From Bauldia sp963759235 (GTDB lineage: Bacteria; Pseudomonadota; Alphaproteobacteria; Rhizobiales; Kaistiaceae), in NCBI GenBank assembly GCA_963759235.1, contig CAVWYO010000007.1, positions 62,001 to 126,000 on the forward strand: a stretch of DNA of 64,000 nucleotides, given 5' to 3'. The translations under genes were made by a program, and so were the position numbers. The notes below the pieces were generated by a model. The model did not search any database, was not told the DNA's origin, and saw nothing but the letters and a program-made list of their open reading frames with translations. Position 1 is the first letter of the stretch; the number at the start of each line of letters is the position of its first letter. Shown piece by piece: positions 1-9,401 of the stretch.

Positions 1-2
1 AG

Positions 3-851
3 AATCAGATCGCAGACATGCTCGGGGTCACTCGCATCAAGGTGTCGCGCCTGCTTGAAAAAGGCCGACAATCGGGGCTAATCGAGCTTCGGATCAATTC
101 GGCCTATGCAGGATGCCTGACCTTTCAGCGCGAACTTGTCACGGCTTTCAGTCTTGTCGACGCGTGTGTGGTTCCCGATGCGAGCGAGCTGTCTGTCGTG
201 CCGCGCATCGGACGCGCGGCCGCCAGCTTTTTGATCCAGAAGCTAGAACAGGATGACCTCCTCGCCATCGGATGGGGTGAAGCGACCTCGACGACGCTTC
301 GCTATACAGCGCCCGTCTTCTCGCAGAACAACATCGCGCTCGTAAGCCTCACCGGTGGCGTTTCTGTCTATATCGGCACCACCGGGCTCTACGGGCCCCA
401 GAACAATGCGCACCTTGTCCCAACCCCTTTGCGTGTTTCGTCGCCGGAGCTGGCCGAAATGCTCAGGCGCGAGCCCTATGTGCGGCACGTGCTTGAGATG
501 GCCACCACAGCACGCATGGCGCTGATCGGCGTCGGTGCGGTGTCGAGCTCGGCGACTTTGGTACGCCGCGGCTATTGTTCGAGCGCGGAGATCGAACTGT
601 TTCAGCGTCGCGGCGCGGTGGGCGACATCCTCGGGTATTTCTACGATGCGCACGGCCAGATACTCGATCTCGATCTACACAAGCATGTCGTGGCGGTGCG
701 CCCGGACGATTTGCGACGGATTCCAAACGTGGTCGCGGCGGCGGCGGGTCCGCACAAGGTAGACGCCATTCTCGGTGTCCTCCGCGGACGGCTCGCTAAT
801 ATCCTCGTGACTGATCAGGCGACCGCAGAGGAGCTTCTGAGGAGGATCTAG
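3..851 (+). CDS. lsrR: LsrR-like SorC/DeoR-family transcriptional regulator, 5' end cut by window edge
   Basis: The open frame runs in from the left edge, so the true start lies outside the window. The first residues are the second half of a helix-turn-helix (NQIADMLGVTRIKVSRLLEK), followed by the SorC sugar-binding domain. From memory of E. coli LsrR, the HTH (LGLTRLKVSRLLEKG), the block GAVGDILGYFFDA and the C-terminal LVTDQ all have close counterparts here. LsrR represses the lsr genes until it binds phosphorylated autoinducer-2. The stop codon shares one base with the GTG start of the downstream AI-2 kinase gene, so the two are translationally coupled. No Lsr transporter or processing gene is visible; these may lie upstream. 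The family is certain; ligand specificity rests on similarity and on the neighbouring kinase. Confidence 0.88.
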   Translation, partial: NQIADMLGVTRIKVSRLLEKGRQSGLIELRINSAYAGCLTFQRELVTAFSLVDACVVPDASELSVVPRIGRAAASFLIQKLEQDDLLAIGWGEATSTTLRYTAPVFSQNNIALVSLTGGVSVYIGTTGLYGPQNNAHLVPTPLRVSSPELAEMLRREPYVRHVLEMATTARMALIGVGAVSSSATLVRRGYCSSAEIELFQRRGAVGDILGYFYDAHGQILDLDLHKHVVAVRPDDLRRIPNVVAAAAGPHKVDAILGVLRGRLANILVTDQATAEELLRRI

Positions 852-2416
852 TGACAACGCATTTGCTCGTTATCGATGCAGGCACGGGTAGCGGCCGGGC
901 CGTGATTTTCGATCGCGACGGCAACCAGATCGGCTTTTCCCAGGAAGAATGGCGCCACCTGCCCGAGGAGGGAGTGCCCGGTTCCATGGCCTTCGACGTC
1001 GATGGAGGCTGGGCGTTGCTTAGACGCTGCGTCGGCAACGCGCTCAAGACGTGCGGGCTCACCGGTGCCGACATCGCCGCGATCAGCGCCACCAGCATGC
1101 GTGAGGCGATCATCCTCTATGACAAAACGGGCAGCGAGATTTGGGGCGTTGCCAATGTCGATGGCCGCGCCAGCGCCGAGGTCGCGGAACTCAAGGCACG
1201 CTCGGCCGATTTCGAACGCGAATTCTACAGGATCTCGGGCCAGACCTTCGCACTCGGCGCCTTGCCACGCATGAATTGGCTGAGAAAGCATAGGCCGGAG
1301 ATATTCTCCCGCGCGCGTGCAATTTCCATGATCAACGATTGGATAGGAGCACGGCTGACCGGCGAGATCACGGTCGAGCCAACCAACGGTTCGACCAATG
1401 GCTTAATGGACCTAACCAAACGCGACTGGTCGGACGCACTGATTGCCAGCGCTCGGCTCGATCGGGCGATGTTCCCGCGCGTCGTGGAGCCCGGCACAGT
1501 CATCGGCACTGTGACGCGGAACGCAGCTGCGGAAACTGGGCTGGCCGAAGGCACGCCTTTCGTGGCGGGTGGCGGCGACGCGCAGCTCGGCGCGGTCGGC
1601 CTCGGCATGGTCGACATGGGCGACGCTGCTGTGCTCGGTGGCACCTTCTGGCAGCAGATCGTTAATATCCCGCAGGGCTCGGTCGACGAGACCATGCGCC
1701 TCAGGGTTAACAGCGCCGCGCTCGGCGGCATGAATCAGGCCGAGGCAATCAGTTTCTTTGTCGGTCTCACCGCGCGGTGGTTCCGCGATGTCTTCTGCAT
1801 CGAGGAAATTCGGCTGGCCGCCGAACAGGACCGCGATGCCTACGATCTCCTAGAGGACTTGGCAATGAAGGCGCCAGTCGGAGCGCACGGCATCATACCC
1901 ATCTTTTCCGACGCCATGGATTTTGGCAACTGGTATCATGCGGCGCCGTCGCTTCTGAATCTCTCCATCGACCCAGCGGTCACCAACAAGGGCTCGATTT
2001 TTCGCGCCATACAGGAAAACGCGGCCATCGTTGCTGCAGTCAATCTAGCCCGCGTCGAGGAATTCGCCGCAGTTGAGAGTTCCGGGCCGCTCATCCTCGC
2101 CGGTGGCGCCGCTAAGGGCCGGCTCTGGCCGCAAATAGTCGCAGACATGACCGGCCGGCAATTGCGCATCCCGAAGGTACGTGAGGCGACGGCCCTAGGC
2201 GGCGCCGCTGCGGCGGCTACCGGCATTGGCCAATTCTCCTCACTCCCGGAGGCGGGCCGCGACTTCGTCCGCTGGGAACGCACAGTCGAACCCAACCGGG
2301 CGAACCGATCGGTCTATGACGAGGCGCGGGATCGCTGGGCGGCAGCATACGCGCTACAGAAGAAGCTCGTCGATTCGGGTATCACCACCTCGATGTGGCG
2401 CGCACCCGGCGCCTAG
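851..2416 (+). CDS. lsrK: LsrK-like autoinducer-2 kinase (FGGY family)
   Basis: This 521-residue FGGY carbohydrate kinase would phosphorylate AI-2 (the open-chain form of DPD) with ATP in the cytoplasm. The N-terminal phosphate-binding motif DAGTGSGRAVIFD is at residues 10-22. The blocks EEWRHLPEEGVPGSM, GGGDAQLG, GGTFWQQIVN, PIFSDAMDF, WYHAAPSLLNLSIDP and the tail GITTSMWRAPGA all match E. coli LsrK as I recall it, which separates it from glycerol and xylulose kinases. The start is GTG with GGAGG five bases upstream, overlapping the lsrR stop by one base. The 3' end overlaps by a few bases a transposase remnant on the other strand, so insertion damage begins immediately after this gene, but the C-terminus is full length. 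Confidence 0.9.
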   Translation: MTTHLLVIDAGTGSGRAVIFDRDGNQIGFSQEEWRHLPEEGVPGSMAFDVDGGWALLRRCVGNALKTCGLTGADIAAISATSMREAIILYDKTGSEIWGVANVDGRASAEVAELKARSADFEREFYRISGQTFALGALPRMNWLRKHRPEIFSRARAISMINDWIGARLTGEITVEPTNGSTNGLMDLTKRDWSDALIASARLDRAMFPRVVEPGTVIGTVTRNAAAETGLAEGTPFVAGGGDAQLGAVGLGMVDMGDAAVLGGTFWQQIVNIPQGSVDETMRLRVNSAALGGMNQAEAISFFVGLTARWFRDVFCIEEIRLAAEQDRDAYDLLEDLAMKAPVGAHGIIPIFSDAMDFGNWYHAAPSLLNLSIDPAVTNKGSIFRAIQENAAIVAAVNLARVEEFAAVESSGPLILAGGAAKGRLWPQIVADMTGRQLRIPKVREATALGGAAAAATGIGQFSSLPEAGRDFVRWERTVEPNRANRSVYDEARDRWAAAYALQKKLVDSGITTSMWRAPGA

Positions 2417-2505
2417 TTGTTGTTTCCAAGAAGGTTGTTCAGCCTGAGCCATGGGGTTTGCTTGGCGATGGCTGAGTGGGGTCTGTGGGTGTTGTAGGCG
2501 TCGAT
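2413..2505 (-). pseudogene. C-terminal tail of an integrase-type (DDE) transposase
   Basis: Read on the minus strand this gives DAYNTHRPHSAIAKQTPW followed by LRLNNLLGNN and a stop. The YNxHRPHSAI signature is the last conserved block of IS481/IS3-type rve transposases. Only about 30 codons remain. The upstream side ends exactly at the left end of the MITE-like element at 2506, so the element inserted into the fragment or replaced the rest of it. The stop overlaps the end of lsrK. Confidence 0.65.
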
Positions 2506-2673
2506 CTAGCAGGCTGTTGAAAAAGTCGGAAACACCGACCCGATCGGTAGTGGGTGCGCAAAAGGATGACAAAAATCGCCATTCGGTTGAATCAATATTC
2601 CGCCGGACCGGTCGAAAGAAAATCGATTTTGCGGGTCACTCAGCCTCAAGATCCTTTTTCAACAGCCTGCTAG
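2506..2673. mobile_element. 168-bp MITE-like element with perfect 20-bp terminal inverted repeats
   Basis: The left end CTAGCAGGCTGTTGAAAAAG (2506-2525) is the exact reverse complement of the right end (2654-2673). The 128 bp between them carry no convincing gene. The outermost CTAG is self-complementary, so it could be part of the repeat or a 4-bp target duplication. Short size, lack of a transposase and perfect termini fit a MITE or internally deleted IS mobilised in trans. No autonomous parent is visible in the window. Confidence 0.7.
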
Positions 2674-2714
2674 GGGGCCATGGCCTTGCTCCTCTCGTCG
2701 GAGGATCGGTAGGC

Positions 2715-3989
2715 ACGGTCATGTCCGCCCGACGCCATTGATGATCCGCTGAATGAATGCCCGTGAAGGCGCCCGGCAATGCTGGCGACGGTGCTGGTCG
2801 CCGAAGCCGACGCCATCGTCGCCATGTGGAAGGATGTGAAGTTGCCGGATGGGCGTGACCGGATCGTGCGTCATGGCCATGGACCGGAACGGACGATCCA
2901 GACCGGGATCGGTCCTGTCGCGGTTCGGCGCGCCAAGGTCCGAGACCGCGGCAAGGTGGGTGCGACGGGGAAGATCCGCTTCACCTCGTCGATCCTGCCA
3001 AAATGGGCGCGGCGGACGAAGAGCCTCGATGCCCTGCTGCCGATCTTGTACCTGCGGGGCATTTCGACCGGCGACTTCCAGGAGGCCCTCTTGGCACTCC
3101 TCGGCAAGGACGCGCCGAACCTGTCGCCGGCGGTGATCAGCCGGCTGACGGCGGAGTGGCAGGTGGAATACGACGCCTGGCAGAAGCGCGACCTCTCAGC
3201 TCGGCGCTACGTCTATGTCTGGGCGGACGGGGTCTACCTGCAGGCGCGGATGGAAGCCAATGCCGAATGCATGCTGGTGCTGATCGGCGCCACACCCGAG
3301 GGCAGGAAGGAACTCGTTGGCTTCCAGACCGGAGGGCGCGAGAGCGCCCAGAGTTGGCGTGAGCTCCTCGTCGACGTCAAGCGGCGCGGGCTCGCGATTG
3401 CACCGGACCTCGCCATCGGCGACGGCGCGCTCGGCTTCTGGAAGGCGATCGAGGAAGTCTTTCCCGTCACCCGCCACCAGCGATGTTGGGTGCACAAGAC
3501 CGCCAACGTCCTGAACAAGGTCGCACGATCGGTCCAGGTCAACATGAAGGCGGACCTCCGCGAGATTTACAGCGCGCCGACACGCGCGGCGGCCGAGGCC
3601 GCGATCGACATGTTCGCCGACAAATACGGCGCCAAATACGACAAGGCAGTCACCTGCCTGACCAAGGACCGCGAAGCCCTGCTCGCCTTCTTCGACTTCC
3701 CCGCCGAACACTGGGACCACCTGCGCACATCGAATCCGATCGAGAGTGTCTTCGCCACCGTGCGGCATCGAACCGTGCGGACGAAAGGATCGCTGTCGAC
3801 AAAGACCGCCAGGCTCATGGTGTTCAAGCTCGTCTTCGCCGCCGCAAAAACATGGCGTCGGTTGAAGGGCGAAAACCAGTTGCCCAAGGTCGTCCGAGGC
3901 GTCAAATTCCACAACGGCGTCGAGGTCATCGAGACGACGGCCAACCACGCCGCCTGATCGGCCCCGTCACCCAGATTCCAGCATAGCTC
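2715..3989 (+). mobile_element. IS256-family element, copy 1, left end lost
   Basis: Homology to the second copy (39270-40671) starts near 2715 and ends with the right terminal repeat at 3965-3989, which differs from that of copy 2 by only one base (CACCCAGATTCC against CACCCAAATTCC). The left terminal repeat is missing. In its place are the MITE-like element and unrelated DNA. No target duplication can be recognised. Confidence 0.75.
2779..3957 (+). pseudogene. IS256-family transposase, frameshifted at its N-terminus
   Basis: The readable 392 codons hold the IS256 (Mutator-type) transposase core: RHGHGPERTIQTG near residue 32, YVYVWADGVYLQARM with the first catalytic Asp, AIGDGALGFWKA with the second, CWVHKTANVLNK, and RTSNPIESVFATVRHRT near the catalytic Glu. 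The family is normally about 400-410 residues. The missing start is present upstream in other frames (PDAIDDPL at about 2728), interrupted by frameshifts relative to copy 2. The C-terminus is complete. The gene is probably inactive without the right start, although the catalytic core is better preserved than in copy 2. Confidence 0.85.
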
Positions 3990-4031
3990 AGCGAGCCATC
4001 CATCATCCGCTCCGTTCCTAAGTCTGGAACG

Positions 4032-4265
4032 TTGGATGTCCGGCGAGACCAAAAGGTTCCCGCTCGCATCTTCGCCATCCGACAAAGGTGCGAGGCGGCC
4101 GCTCGGCTGCTCGGCCCGGGTCTCGGCCCGGTGGTGGGGCCGGCCGCCAACTTCGCCTCCATCGCGGTGCCCGCCAAATGGCTGCTTGCCCTTGCCATGC
4201 TTCTCGGACGGCTGGAGCTGTCGACCATCTATGTCATGCTGCTCGCCGAATATTGGCGGCGCTAG
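4032..4265 (+). pseudogene. trkH: C-terminal fragment of a TrkH/TrkG-type potassium uptake protein
   Basis: The frame ends in GPGLGPVVGPAANFAS, then KWLLALAMLLGRLELSTIYV and a tail EYWRR. This is the last selectivity-loop glycine region and last transmembrane helix of the TrkH family of K+ transport subunits (normally about 480 residues with eight or more membrane segments). Only about 55 recognisable residues remain. The upstream side was lost where IS256 copy 1 ends at 3989. The fragment lies just upstream of a broken kdpE, which points to a former potassium-homeostasis locus. Confidence 0.75.
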
Positions 4266-4346
4266 ACCGACCGCTGCTGTCGGGGGTCAGTTGGCGGAGC
4301 GCGCGCCGCATGTGCAACCGGCATCCACCCGATCCGGTAGCGTGCC

Positions 4347-4876
4347 GTGACCGGTCACGACATCCTCGTCGTCGATGACGAGGCGCAAATCCGGAAGTTT
4401 CTCCGGATCGCGCTACAGGCACATGGCCTCAAAGTCAGCGAGGCGGCAAGCGGTGCCGAAGGTATCGCCAAATGCGCCACGGGAAAGCCCCGGCTGGTGA
4501 TCCTTGATCTCGCCCTGCCCGACCGGGACGGCACAGAAGTTATCTCCCGCATTCGGGAATGGTCAGAGGTTGCGATCCTCGTCCTGTCAGTGCGTCAGGC
4601 AGAACTCGAGACGGTCGCGGCGCTCGACGCCGGCGCCAACGATTTCGTTGTCAAGCCGTTCGGCATTGCCGAGCTCCTTGCGCGCGTCCGCGTATTGATG
4701 CGGTCCGGAAGCAGCGAGGCGGCGACTGAGGTCGCAGTCGCAGATCTCATCATCAATTTGCCCGCCATGAAGTCCAGCTTGCCGGCCAGCAGGTCAGGCT
4801 CAACCCGCGGGAGTTCGATCTCCTCGGGATGCTTGCACGCAATGCCGAGCGGATCGTCACGCATGGCCAGCTTCTC
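4347..4876 (+). pseudogene. kdpE: KdpE-like response regulator, frameshifted and truncated
   Basis: The first about 120 residues are a complete receiver domain: acidic pair in VVDDE, phosphoacceptor Asp54 in VILDLALPD, conserved Lys in FVVKPFG. The spacing and sequence resemble KdpE, which activates kdpFABC under potassium limitation. At about 4760 the frame shifts by one base. The next frame continues with the OmpR-type DNA-binding domain (LNPREFDLLGMLARNAER, IVTHGQLLQ) and stops abruptly at about 4876, where the sequence becomes a copy of an RTX tail. The recognition helix and beta hairpin are lost, so the protein cannot bind DNA. No KdpD or kdpFABC is present in the window. Confidence 0.82.
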
Positions 4877-5251
4877 CAAGGGCGGCACCGGCAACGATAT
4901 CCTCATCGGCGGCAAGGGGCCGACATCCTCGACGGCGGCGCCGGAAAGGACCACTACGTCTTCGACGCCGCGCCGGGGACCGGCGTCGACACCATCGTCG
5001 ACTTCCAGCAAGGCGAGATCATTGAGATCGACCACACCGTCTTCCACGACATCGGACCGAAGGGCGAGCTGGCGGCCGATTTGTTCTGGAGCGGCAATCC
5101 GAAATTCGGCGGCGACTTCCGCATCCTCTACGACGCCAAGGACGGCCTGCTCATCTATGACAGCAACGGCTCGATGCGCGGCGGCGACACCGTCTTCGCC
5201 AAAATCGGCAAACACCTCGACCTCCACCACACCGATTTCCTGGTGATCTGA
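4877..5251 (+). pseudogene. Duplicated C-terminal tail of the neighbouring RTX gene, fused onto kdpE
   Basis: These 375 bp are nearly identical to 8899-9274, the end of the large RTX gene 3.6 kb downstream. Both copies end at the same TGA. I see a one-base deletion (GGGGCCGACATC against GGGGGCAGACATT) and a few substitutions. The encoded tail runs from the last RTX nonapeptide (ADILDGGAGKDHYVFD) to DLHHTDFLVI. It has no start of its own. In the +1 frame it is continuous with the kdpE DNA-binding domain. This is a segmental duplication, not an independent gene. Confidence 0.88.
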
Positions 5252-5755
5252 AGAACGATCGGAAGAGGTCGGCGGCGCCCGGCCTCGCCTGCGTGCCTCC
5301 GTCGAGTGCACTCGACGCGAGAGGCTCGATGTCGGCCAGGATCGTCGCGCGCGGCAACCGGACCGCCCGCTGCTAGGCGTCGTTCGGCTTCCGGACGTGG
5401 CGGTTACCGCAATTTAATCCTGTCGTGAGAGGATCGTGGTCGACGTCGACGGCGACTGGTATCACCGTCGGAACGTTGGCAATGCCGACAGCTTCAGCGA
5501 TTCGCGCGACGCGCTGGGCCGAGGCGACCGGTGGGGGCGTGGCTCGCTGTCGCGAATGCGCCCGTGGTGGATCGTTTGGTCATGCGAAGCTGCGGTGAAG
5601 CCGACCCCCTCTCACCGAACTTCGTTGGGCTGCCAGCCTGCGTTCCGCGGCGCGGCACGGATCGCTGTTCCGTTCCGGGGTCGTCGTGCTGAGAACCGGT
5701 TCCGTTGTCGCTTGCATGCCGCGCCCGGCCCGCTCCGTGCGCGCGAGGAGGAGAC
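5252..5755. other. Non-coding stretch upstream of the RTX gene
   Basis: About 500 bp with no frame that I can support as a gene. It holds the presumed promoter and leader of the RTX gene, ending in a strong purine-rich ribosome-binding site (GAGGAGGAG, ending at 5753) just before the ATG at 5756. I see no clear terminator after the duplicated RTX tail at 5251. Confidence 0.5.
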
Positions 5756-8700
5756 ATGGCTGAAGTCTACTACACCAACATGAGTCACTTCTACTCGTTG
5801 GACCCGAGCGACCCGCAGGAAGGCCGGTATTGGATCACGCCTGCGAACTTCTACGGCGACACGTCGCAGCCGTGGACGGCCTATGACCTCGACCCTCACA
5901 GCGACCAAAAGAATTCTTCTTACAACTATACGCCGGCCGCCGGCGTGGTGACGAACGACATCTTCGTCGGTTCGCAGCACAGCGATCAGATTTATGGCGG
6001 CGGCGGCAACGACACTCTCGTGGGGGAGGACCACAACGACACGCTGGTCGGCGGCTCGGGTAACGACTACCTGAACGGCGGCGACGATTTCGACATCATG
6101 CTCGGTGACTGGGCGGAAATGCCGACCATCGCCTACCAGGACAACCTCCCGATCGACTGGTCGCTCCCGCCGGAAGACACCTCGCTGACCGGCAACGACA
6201 ACCTCGATGGTGGCGACGGGCCCGACATCATCATCGGCGGTCCCGGCAACGACCAGATCAACGGCGGACCGCGCGCCCAGGGCAACCTCGACGACGTCAC
6301 CGGTGGCCCGGGCGCCGACCTCTTCCTCCTGAACTACACGACGGCCGACACGGCGCAGAGCAGCGCTGCCGAGGCATTTTGGAACAATTTCGGCCAGAGC
6401 GACGTCCAGGATACTAGCACGTCATTCTTCGACAATTCTCTTGAGAAGCTGGGCGAGGCGGCATGGAAGGCCGCGCTCGGCTCCGTCTCGGACTACAGCG
6501 GCCTGCTCCTCGGTCCCCTTGGGCAAGCAGGTGGAGAGCTCATCACCGATGCGCTCTCCCTGCTGCTCCAGTCGCCGAAGCCCGCCGAGCCCAAATCGGA
6601 CGACGTCCTGGTTATCCGCGATTTCGATCCGCGCGAGGACGTGCTTGTCCTTCCGATCGAAACCGGCAAGGCGATGAAGCTGGCGCCGACATGGGTCGTC
6701 GGGTCGTCGGCCGAAGGCAATGTCACCCAGTACCCTGACCTCCACCTCCAGCCGGCGGCCGGCTGGTACCTCTCCTTCCAGGGCATTGATCCCGGCACCG
6801 GCGACCTCAAAGAATACGCACAGATATTCCTGTCGCAGGACTACATGGCGGCGATGGGACTGTCCAATGCTCAGAACGATCCGGTCACCGAGGATGCCCT
6901 CCTCAACCTGATCGCCACCGCTGCGCAGTTTCAGCCCGGCGGCCAGGGCCAGCAGGGACTGCAGAACCCGGATCAGGCGTATGCCTTCTCCGGTATCGAT
7001 CAGGCGGACCAGCCCACCTGGCAGACGGCGAATACCGGCACCCAGGCGATGATCTTCGGCGCCTTCGGCCCGACGATGCAGATCGGCGCCAATTTCGCCG
7101 GGACGCCCGGCGACGGACTGGTGCTCGGCGGAACCAACTTCGCCGACCAGATCACCGGCAACAAGGCCTTCTTCGACCCCGGCGACGTCGACAACTTCGA
7201 CGACTGGGGCGACGCCAGCGCCACCATCTTCGGGTTCGGCGGCAACGACTATCTTTACGGGGGCAAGTACCAGGACAAACTCCACGGCGGCGACGGCGAC
7301 GACAAGCTCTACGGTTTCGACAACCAGGCGCCGACCGGGCTGGGCAACCAATTCGACGTTCTCTGGGGCGATGACGGCAACGACATCCTCTTCTCGGGCG
7401 CCGGCACCACCGCCATGGACGGCGGCGACGGCAACAACACCGCGTCCTACCTGTACGCGGCGAGTGCAATGACCATCGACCTGTCGACACCGCCCGACTT
7501 CGACGATCCGACGCTGGTGCACAATTTCCCGGGGCTCGGCGGGGATTTCCCGGGCGTCGACATCACCACATATTTCACCGGCTACGCCGCCTCCACCGAC
7601 GGCTTCGTCGGACCGAGCGGCATCACGCACTACGATGCGCTGGCAAACATCCAGAACATCGTCGGATCGATGTTCGACGACGATATCACCGGGTCGGCCG
7701 ACGACAACATCATCGACCCGTATCTCGGCGACGACAATATCGACGGGGTCGGCGGCAGCAACACCATCTCATACCGCACGGCCCTTGCCGCCGTCACGAT
7801 CGACCTGTCCACCCAGACCACGACCAAGTCGGATGGCCAGGGGACCGATTACACCGATCACTACACCGGCTTCGTCAACGCCTATGGCTCGGACTTCGAC
7901 GACACCATCACCGGCACCTCGGGCAACAACCTGATCGACCCGGGCCTTGCCGACACCAGCGGCGACACGATCGTCGGCAACGGCGGCATCGACACCATTG
8001 CCTATTTCAGCGCCGTCTCCGGCGTCACCGTCGACCTCCACGAGGCGCATGCCATCAAGGAGAGCCGCGACGGCACGATGCAGTTCACGGACAGCCTGAC
8101 CGGCATCACCAACATCATCGGCTCCCCCTATGACGACCCGCGCCTGCGCGGCGACGACGCCAACAACACGATCTTCTACAGCGCCGGCAACGACGCGATC
8201 GACGGATTCAACGGCTTCGACACGCTGAACTATCACGACGCCCCAGGCGCGGTCACGATCAACGTCAACACCGGCACGACCCAGAAGACCATCGACAACG
8301 GCGGCGATCCGCCGACCAGCGCCGGCACCGACACGTTCCAGGACATGGAGGCCTATGTCGGGTCGGCCTACGACGACACCATCATCGGCGGCAGCTTCAG
8401 CGCCCAGAAGACCTCCTCCGTCGCCCTCTCCAGCATCCCCGAGCTGTCGTTCGACGGCGGCAAGGGCCGCGACACCTTCATCTTCGGTGGCAGCATCGGC
8501 GACGTCGACATCGCCCACGACTTCTCGGAGGTCGACAGCGACACCTTCTCCGCGGCGGTCAAGCACATCGAGTTCTTCAAGTTCGACGAGTTCACCGTCA
8601 AGCTGAAGCAGTTCGACGCGGCGCTCACCAATCGCGAAGGCAAGGCGAGCGTGCACGGCGGCCACCTCGACGAGCTCATTGTCGGTCACAAGAGCCAAGC

Positions 8701-9274
8701 CGACCATCTTTACGGCGCCAAGGGCAAGGATGCCCTGCTCGGCCTCGGCGGCGACGACCTGTTGCGCGGCGCCAAGGGCAAGGACCTGCTGATCGGCGGC
8801 GACGGCAACGACATCGTCAAGGGGGGCGCCAACGCCGACGCCCTCATGGGGAATCATGGCAACGACCTGTTGAAGGGCGGCGACGGCGGCGACCTCCTCA
8901 AGGGCGGCACCGGCAACGACATCCTCATCGGCGGCAAGGGGGCAGACATTCTCGACGGCGGCGCCGGAAAGGACCACTACGTCTTCGACGCCGCGCCGGG
9001 GACCGGCGTCGACACCATCGTCGACTTCCAGCAAGGCGAGATCATTGAGATCGACCACACCGTCTTCCACGACATCGGACCGAAGGGCGAGCTGGCGGCC
9101 GATTTGTTCTGGAGCGGCAATCCGAAATTCGGCGGCGACTTCCGCATCCTCTACGACGCCAAGGACGGCCTGCTCATCTATGACAGCAACGGCTCGATGC
9201 GCGGCGGCGACACCGTCTTCGCCAAAATCGGCAAACACCTCGACCTCCACCACACCGATTTCCTGGTGATCTGA
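5756..9274 (+). CDS. Large RTX (hemolysin-type calcium-binding repeat) secreted protein
   Basis: A 1,172-residue acidic, Gly/Asp-rich protein. The ATG at 5756 is chosen because GAGGAGGAG lies directly upstream; an in-frame upstream start at 5705 has no such signal. RTX nonapeptides (GGxGxDxLx) occur near residues 80-110, again near 165-185, near 495-530 and in a final block at about 987-1077 (GGDGNDIVKGG, GNHGNDLLKGG, GGTGNDILIGG). The last about 95 residues (DHYVFDAAPG to the end DFLVI) are the serralysin-type C-terminal region that carries the uncleaved type I secretion signal. There is no N-terminal signal peptide, as expected for type I export. No protease or lipase catalytic motif is visible, so the role (adhesin, surface layer or matrix protein) is open. 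No T1SS genes are adjacent. Its 3' end has been copied to 4877-5251. Confidence 0.85.
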   Translation: MAEVYYTNMSHFYSLDPSDPQEGRYWITPANFYGDTSQPWTAYDLDPHSDQKNSSYNYTPAAGVVTNDIFVGSQHSDQIYGGGGNDTLVGEDHNDTLVGGSGNDYLNGGDDFDIMLGDWAEMPTIAYQDNLPIDWSLPPEDTSLTGNDNLDGGDGPDIIIGGPGNDQINGGPRAQGNLDDVTGGPGADLFLLNYTTADTAQSSAAEAFWNNFGQSDVQDTSTSFFDNSLEKLGEAAWKAALGSVSDYSGLLLGPLGQAGGELITDALSLLLQSPKPAEPKSDDVLVIRDFDPREDVLVLPIETGKAMKLAPTWVVGSSAEGNVTQYPDLHLQPAAGWYLSFQGIDPGTGDLKEYAQIFLSQDYMAAMGLSNAQNDPVTEDALLNLIATAAQFQPGGQGQQGLQNPDQAYAFSGIDQADQPTWQTANTGTQAMIFGAFGPTMQIGANFAGTPGDGLVLGGTNFADQITGNKAFFDPGDVDNFDDWGDASATIFGFGGNDYLYGGKYQDKLHGGDGDDKLYGFDNQAPTGLGNQFDVLWGDDGNDILFSGAGTTAMDGGDGNNTASYLYAASAMTIDLSTPPDFDDPTLVHNFPGLGGDFPGVDITTYFTGYAASTDGFVGPSGITHYDALANIQNIVGSMFDDDITGSADDNIIDPYLGDDNIDGVGGSNTISYRTALAAVTIDLSTQTTTKSDGQGTDYTDHYTGFVNAYGSDFDDTITGTSGNNLIDPGLADTSGDTIVGNGGIDTIAYFSAVSGVTVDLHEAHAIKESRDGTMQFTDSLTGITNIIGSPYDDPRLRGDDANNTIFYSAGNDAIDGFNGFDTLNYHDAPGAVTINVNTGTTQKTIDNGGDPPTSAGTDTFQDMEAYVGSAYDDTIIGGSFSAQKTSSVALSSIPELSFDGGKGRDTFIFGGSIGDVDIAHDFSEVDSDTFSAAVKHIEFFKFDEFTVKLKQFDAALTNREGKASVHGGHLDELIVGHKSQADHLYGAKGKDALLGLGGDDLLRGAKGKDLLIGGDGNDIVKGGANADALMGNHGNDLLKGGDGGDLLKGGTGNDILIGGKGADILDGGAGKDHYVFDAAPGTGVDTIVDFQQGEIIEIDHTVFHDIGPKGELAADLFWSGNPKFGGDFRILYDAKDGLLIYDSNGSMRGGDTVFAKIGKHLDLHHTDFLVI

Positions 9275-9401
9275 CCCGCGGACGGCCGCAATCCACAGGG
9301 GGGGTCCGCGGAACAAGGCGCTAGGAAATCGTTAACCTTCGTTGGCGGATCATTATGGCCAACGCAACCGGAATGACTGGGGTCGAACGGTGCAGGCAAC
9401 G

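Noticed and set aside
4829..5251. Apparent 140-residue gene with an RTX tail
   Set aside because: Starts inside the kdpE DNA-binding domain and continues in the copied RTX tail. It is the fusion product, not a separate gene.
7769..9316. Long minus-strand open frame (515 codons) opposite the RTX gene
   Set aside because: It mirrors the Asp/Gly/Val-rich RTX repeats on the other strand, has a valine-rich low-complexity product and no family. It is a shadow of high-GC repeat DNA.
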